Below, one piece after another: positions 60,075-64,000 of a DNA stretch of 64,000 nucleotides. The first letter of the stretch is position 1. Each line of letters opens with the position of its first letter. The notes under the pieces were generated by a model. It saw only the letters and a program-made list of their open reading frames with translations. It ran no database searches and had not been told where the DNA came from. The position numbers were made by a program, and so were the translations under genes. The DNA is from Ascaris suum. Lineage: Eukaryota > Nematoda > Chromadorea > Rhabditida > Ascarididae. The stretch covers positions 12,222,184 through 12,286,183 of the forward strand of contig CM024168.1 in assembly GCA_013433145.1 (NCBI GenBank). Direction: 5' to 3'.

Positions 60075-60409
60075 CACTGAAGTCGAGAGATTGCATGGCA
60101 CAACTGTTAATCTTGAAAGCGGTCGTGAGGACTCGTCTAACAACGAGCTGAACTCAAATATTACAAGAAGTGTTTCTGAAAAAAACTTTCAATCGAGCAA
60201 AACACCCGGCCGAGTAACGAAACCTTTCACAGAAGTAGAATTCGATGATGAAGATGGAAGTGGAATAGATGAGGAAGCTTCTCAAAGGCAACAGAGAGTA
60301 GAGCATCGCCGGTTCTCCAAACGCATGAACCGCAGGCAGCGTAGAGAAAGTATAAATGAACCAGGGACACTTGAAAGAGTCAATTCAGGTATCTCCAAAG
60401 GCATCCTTG
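60075..60409 (+). CDS. exon segment, acidic/basic with furin-like site (frame 2 of 2)
   Basis: The frame that opens at ATG 59953 becomes the convincing one here: EVERLHGTTVNLESGREDSS, then an acidic block (EFDDEDGSGIDEE), then a basic block with a paired-basic motif (SKRMNRRQRR) that fits the R-x-[K/R]-R cleavage consensus of furin-type proteases. It reaches a good donor ATCCTTG|GTGAGTTT (phase 1) or an earlier CAG|GTATCT (60388, also phase 1). The switch of frame near 60074 may be a short unrecognised intron, an assembly indel or a disabled gene. Confidence 0.45.
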
Positions 60410-62265
60410 GTGAGTTTCGAATTCGACTGTTATCTAACACAGCGTATGTTCTGAATAAAGCACCAGGGAGCCACAATTTCTCAGCATTCTATAAAGGTGG
60501 TATGATGCGAGGGAAGGAGATCATATTGAGGGAGAATCGTTTTACAACTTCTTGGCAAACTGAAGCAGAACCATATAAGGAACATATATAAATGCATATG
60601 CATATGCAACAGCACACACGTACAGTGTCATATAGTAATGTAAACATATGTGAGCTGCAATAGTGGTGCACAGATAGCAACAAAATATTTCGATTTTTGT
60701 GACGGAAGAGAAAGAAGGGAGCATAATTGATGGGAGGCATTATTTCAGACTTGGTGCGGTAGGCGTTGCTCTGGAAGCTAGAGTTTTATGGAAAAGCTTT
60801 TAAATGAGGCAATATTTTATGTACCTGAAACCACCGAAGCATGTTCAAGCTATTGAATCAACAGCGATTTGTTGAAAAATTTGCTTTCGAAAGGAGGTTT
60901 ATTCCCCGAGGGGAACTTTTTTCGACAGATCATAGTGCCCAAGTCCTTTTGTCAGTTTTAAGATAGCTTGGGATTTTGAGCGAGCAAAAGTCATCACTAG
61001 GCCTGCTCTGCTAATCTTTCAGCACTGGACGATTCTGGACGAATTTCTGCACTATCAGCAACCTGCTCAACAAGAATAAGCAAGCCATTTTCGACCTTGA
61101 GATTTCTGCAGTTGGAATCTCTTGGTTTGCGGTCGTCTCTTTCGACTTGCGTGACCAGGGATCATTATTTACCAAGCCCATTTTGTAAATCGCTCTCAAT
61201 ACTGCACCTATTCCTACAAAGTTGTTTTCATTCCTGAAGTCACATAAAAACGAGACGTCTAACGAAAGAGGGTGCAAATTTTTGCACAAAGAGTTTTTAT
61301 GAAATGTTTTAGGGACGACAGTGGCACTTGAGTGTGACGATCCAGACCAAAGCACCATGTCTACGAACGGGTTTGTTCCGATTTCCCATAAACTTGCTAT
61401 TAGTACAGTATGAGTAATCGGTGGGAGGGCTCAAAATTTTTTTGCACTGAAGGAAAAATGATGTTTGCTGCGTGAAATATTGTGCCAATTCTTAATTAGG
61501 GCAGGACCTCGAGAATTGCGAGAAATTGCCCTTTTGAAGGCTATGAAGACATGATTCCAAGAGGTTGCGTGTTATTATTTTGCATCTTTTCGAAATTCGA
61601 AAACTTCCTTACTTCGAAATGACTCCTGTAAGTTGCAAGGATTCCGCAAACTTTTTTGTTTGTGTGAACTAATGATACCTTGACGCCATCGATCCAGCGA
61701 TTGTTTACTGATCACTGGTCTAATTTTCCGCATCATTGATCATTGGTCGTTTATCGAACTTATTGATCTCTACTGAGTTATTCTCTCCATCTCTGCTAAG
61801 CAAAGTCGTTCATCTCTACCGGGTAAAGCTTGTCATTCTCGATTCTCCACAGCTGTAAGATTAAAGTATCAATTAAGAAGACAAAGGCGCCTAAACCTAA
61901 TTACGGATAAGACGTCACCATATTATGTGATATGTTAATGAAAATTTGCACTGGAATTCAGAAAGATTGAGTGAATTGCTGGATTGTTACTCGATTTCAG
62001 TGGTGATAGGGATCGTTAGCTTCGTCGCGTTCCGTAGGCATCATTGGCTAATGAACGTCAGCGATGAAGTTTGTTTTCATATCGCCCTCTGCAATCGATC
62101 ACGTTTCACTAATTCGCATTTGCTCTCTTGAATGAACGGAACTGGTTACATATGTGGAGCTCATTAGCAGTCTTGATGCATCGCAGAGACAGTGACATGA
62201 AAAAAAATGAGAATTAGGAGTGGCAAAATATGGGTGCATGGCAATAATAGTGGTTTTATTTGCAG
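60410..62265. other. probable intron with weak exon candidates
   Basis: A good acceptor at 61012-61022 (CTAATCTTTCAG region) opens a phase-1 frame from 61023 with a Ser/Thr-rich peptide (RISALSATCSTRISKPF) that would accept the phase-1 exit of 60409, but its own donor is unclear and the minus strand is open too. A frame at 61946-62131 has one hydrophobic segment. Not called. Confidence 0.35.
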
Positions 62266-62449
62266 ATATCATATGTGCAAAACGTGTCGCGCTGTGCGTC
62301 AGTTACCTGAAGGCTATTTTCCACGAGTGCTGAATGAAGTGATCTGCGCTGAAGACATCTGCTTGCATGGAGAAGGAGCTTGTAGGCAGCGATTTCTTCC
62401 ATTAAAGGTAGCCAAAATCTTCCACAATTCGCGTCGACAACGCATGTGA
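62266..62449 (+). CDS. Cys-rich exon resembling IL-17-type cystine-knot cytokine
   Basis: The acceptor TGGTTTTATTTGCAG opens phase 2. The peptide holds a dense Cys pattern: C-x2-C-R (CKTCRAVRQLPEG), then YFPRVLNEVICAEDICLHGE, then C-R-Q-R-x-LPLKV. The block Y/F-P-x-V-L-x-E-x-x-C-x3-4-C-L-x3-G matches the signature region of IL-17 family ligands (YP-x2-I-x-E-A-x-C-x3-G-C). Torso-ligand/trunk-type knots are the alternative. The frame ends at TGA 62447-62449 after a basic tail. An AAAG|GTAGCC site at 62408 could be a donor to a last exon carrying the remaining Cys. GC is raised. The source exon (phase-2 exit) is not identified. Confidence 0.5.
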
Positions 62450-64000
62450 ATCAGATTACGATTGCTGAGATTGTGATGACTAGGGTCCTCGCCCACATTT
62501 CCTTATTCGATTCCTTGTGATCTTCCTGGTGCTCCCTTTTGAAGTCCGACCCAGACACTGTATAAGCAGGCACCGATATGGTGGTTAAGATTTCATTATG
62601 CCTCAGTAAAACAAAGAAAAAATGGCTCGCTCAGGATCCAAAGGGAGAACTCGCTCAGAAAAAAAATTGGCACCCTACCGCGCCACCTAGCACCTCGGTC
62701 TACACAGAGGAGTCGCTCCTTGCAGTTAAGCGAAGAACGCTTTAATCAGATCCAGTTTCGATGAACCCAATACCCACTCTGTGGAACACTTGGAACGACA
62801 GGAACGACTCTATAAGCTCTGCACCTCCGTTTTATATGCGCCCAGTTTTGCATCAGTGCGTTTAAGGAGAACATCATCGACCACGAGATCGCTATCTCTC
62901 TGCCATTCATGAATGCACTCGATTTCCAATTTACTGACCTCGTTAAACAGGTTTAATTATTGCTTGCCTGGCCACCTTTAGTTCATTAATCTTAGATAGC
63001 TTTGTTTGGTGCATATTATTTTTCGAAGCAGCCACATGAGGTGACATCTGAACTCAGAGGGACAATTTTCGTTGAGTCTACAAAAGCGGTCGTAATAATT
63101 TATATGACCAGAAGCTTGTAAAAATGCCATACTTTGGTTTCACAGTAATGAGAGTCAAGAAATGTTGCTTTGAAATTCGCAGTCGTACATTTGGAAACAA
63201 GCCTTTAAATCACAAATTTTTTCAAAGAAGTTGTTCAATTTCCAATTCGTAGAACCTTCGTTATTTTATTAGACCTTATTTCTGGTCACCCATTCTTCCT
63301 TAGCAAACTTAGAAACCCCATTTGCTTTATTCTTACCCTCGACTGTAGAGCTCGGGATATATAGGCTCCCAATGGGAACCTTTCCCACACTACCACATAC
63401 TGCGTTAGATTGCATTGCCCAAAACCACATTGCCTCGTTGTTCCGCACATTTGCTTTGACGGCCACTAAACCTCACAACCCGAGGCTTTCTCTGTATAGA
63501 GACGAAGATAATGATATTCTTATAGGACAAAAGTAAGGAGGTTTTGCAATCTCGTCACTAATCTCTCTCGAAAAGGATGAGGTAAAAAGCAAGCTTCGCA
63601 GATGGGGTTTTTGGACGATATGTCAACCACAACTGATGCTCTCATGAGAAAGTCACAGAAAATCCGATTTGAACACTCCATATGTTTAGTCAATTCAGCT
63701 TTCCACCACGTTGTTGTTGCGTAGCGCAAATTTAACTTTTCTCGCCTGTGGATAATCTGCAAATTATTATGCTCATTTAACCTAACACTCTTAATGTTTT
63801 CAACGTTTTCTTGACTTCACGGATAGACCTTTCGCGGGTGATGAAAGCCAGTATGAATGATTTTAAAAGACGGCAACGGTTTCGTAACTGGTGATTTTGT
63901 AACTGAGCTCTCCTTTCTCGTCACTCTATTAAAGCGAAGTATTCTGTCTACATAGAAAGAAGGGAGATAGAAAGAAACGTTGATAGCAACAACGAACTTC
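62450..64000. other. no supported gene
   Basis: AT-rich to the window end. The minus frames at 63269-63466 and 63520-63762 lack splice borders. Further exons of the 53-62 kb locus may lie here or beyond, but I cannot place them. Confidence 0.4.

Noticed and set aside
61011..61358. 115-codon minus frame
   Set aside because: No splice borders; a plus-strand acceptor and open frame occupy the same place and neither is decisive.

Overview
The window looks like a gene-poor, intron-rich stretch of an animal nuclear genome, most likely a parasitic-nematode-type invertebrate. It is AT-rich overall. There is no long open frame (longest about 212 codons) and no operon structure. Short open segments with locally raised GC are flanked by T-rich CAG acceptors and GTRAGT donors. 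I found no tRNA, rRNA, spliced-leader gene, CRISPR array or plasmid/phage feature. The nematode assignment is an inference from splice-site style, intron lengths (about 130 bp to several kb) and the decayed transposon families. It is not proven.

Left third (1-24 kb): mostly non-coding, with a 300-bp TG-rich tract, purine-rich tracts, G/C homopolymers, a degenerate A-rich repeat array (16.0-16.4 kb), and a decayed Tc1/mariner-like transposase start (5.2 kb). Minus-strand exon candidates include a phase-matched pair at 8.4-9.1 kb, a terminal exon at 12.0 kb and a well-bounded internal exon at 20.7 kb.

Middle (24-43 kb): a GC-rich island at 32.0-32.7 kb holds three minus-strand exons with matching phases. 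A second minus-strand exon cluster lies at 37.4-38.8 kb. Plus-strand exon chains are proposed at 27.1-27.6, 36.0-36.9 and 40.8-42.5 kb. A pure (TA)61 microsatellite lies inside a proposed 609-bp intron at 41.7-42.3 kb.

Right third (43-64 kb): contains an old direct duplication (43.1/43.5 kb), a perfect 16-bp hairpin inside an open frame (48.0 kb), and two relics of non-LTR retrotransposon reverse transcriptase (49.2-49.8 and 54.4-54.7 kb, both minus). The most interesting locus is on the plus strand at 53.3-62.5 kb: a signal-peptide exon, an acidic exon, a coiled-coil/basic exon with a furin-like site, and a short Cys-rich exon whose spacing resembles an IL-17-type cystine-knot cytokine. Whether these form one gene is inference.

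Exon calls rest only on splice-site quality, open frame, phase agreement and composition. Such combinations also arise by chance in 64 kb, so most confidences are deliberately low. Protein functions are mostly not recognisable.
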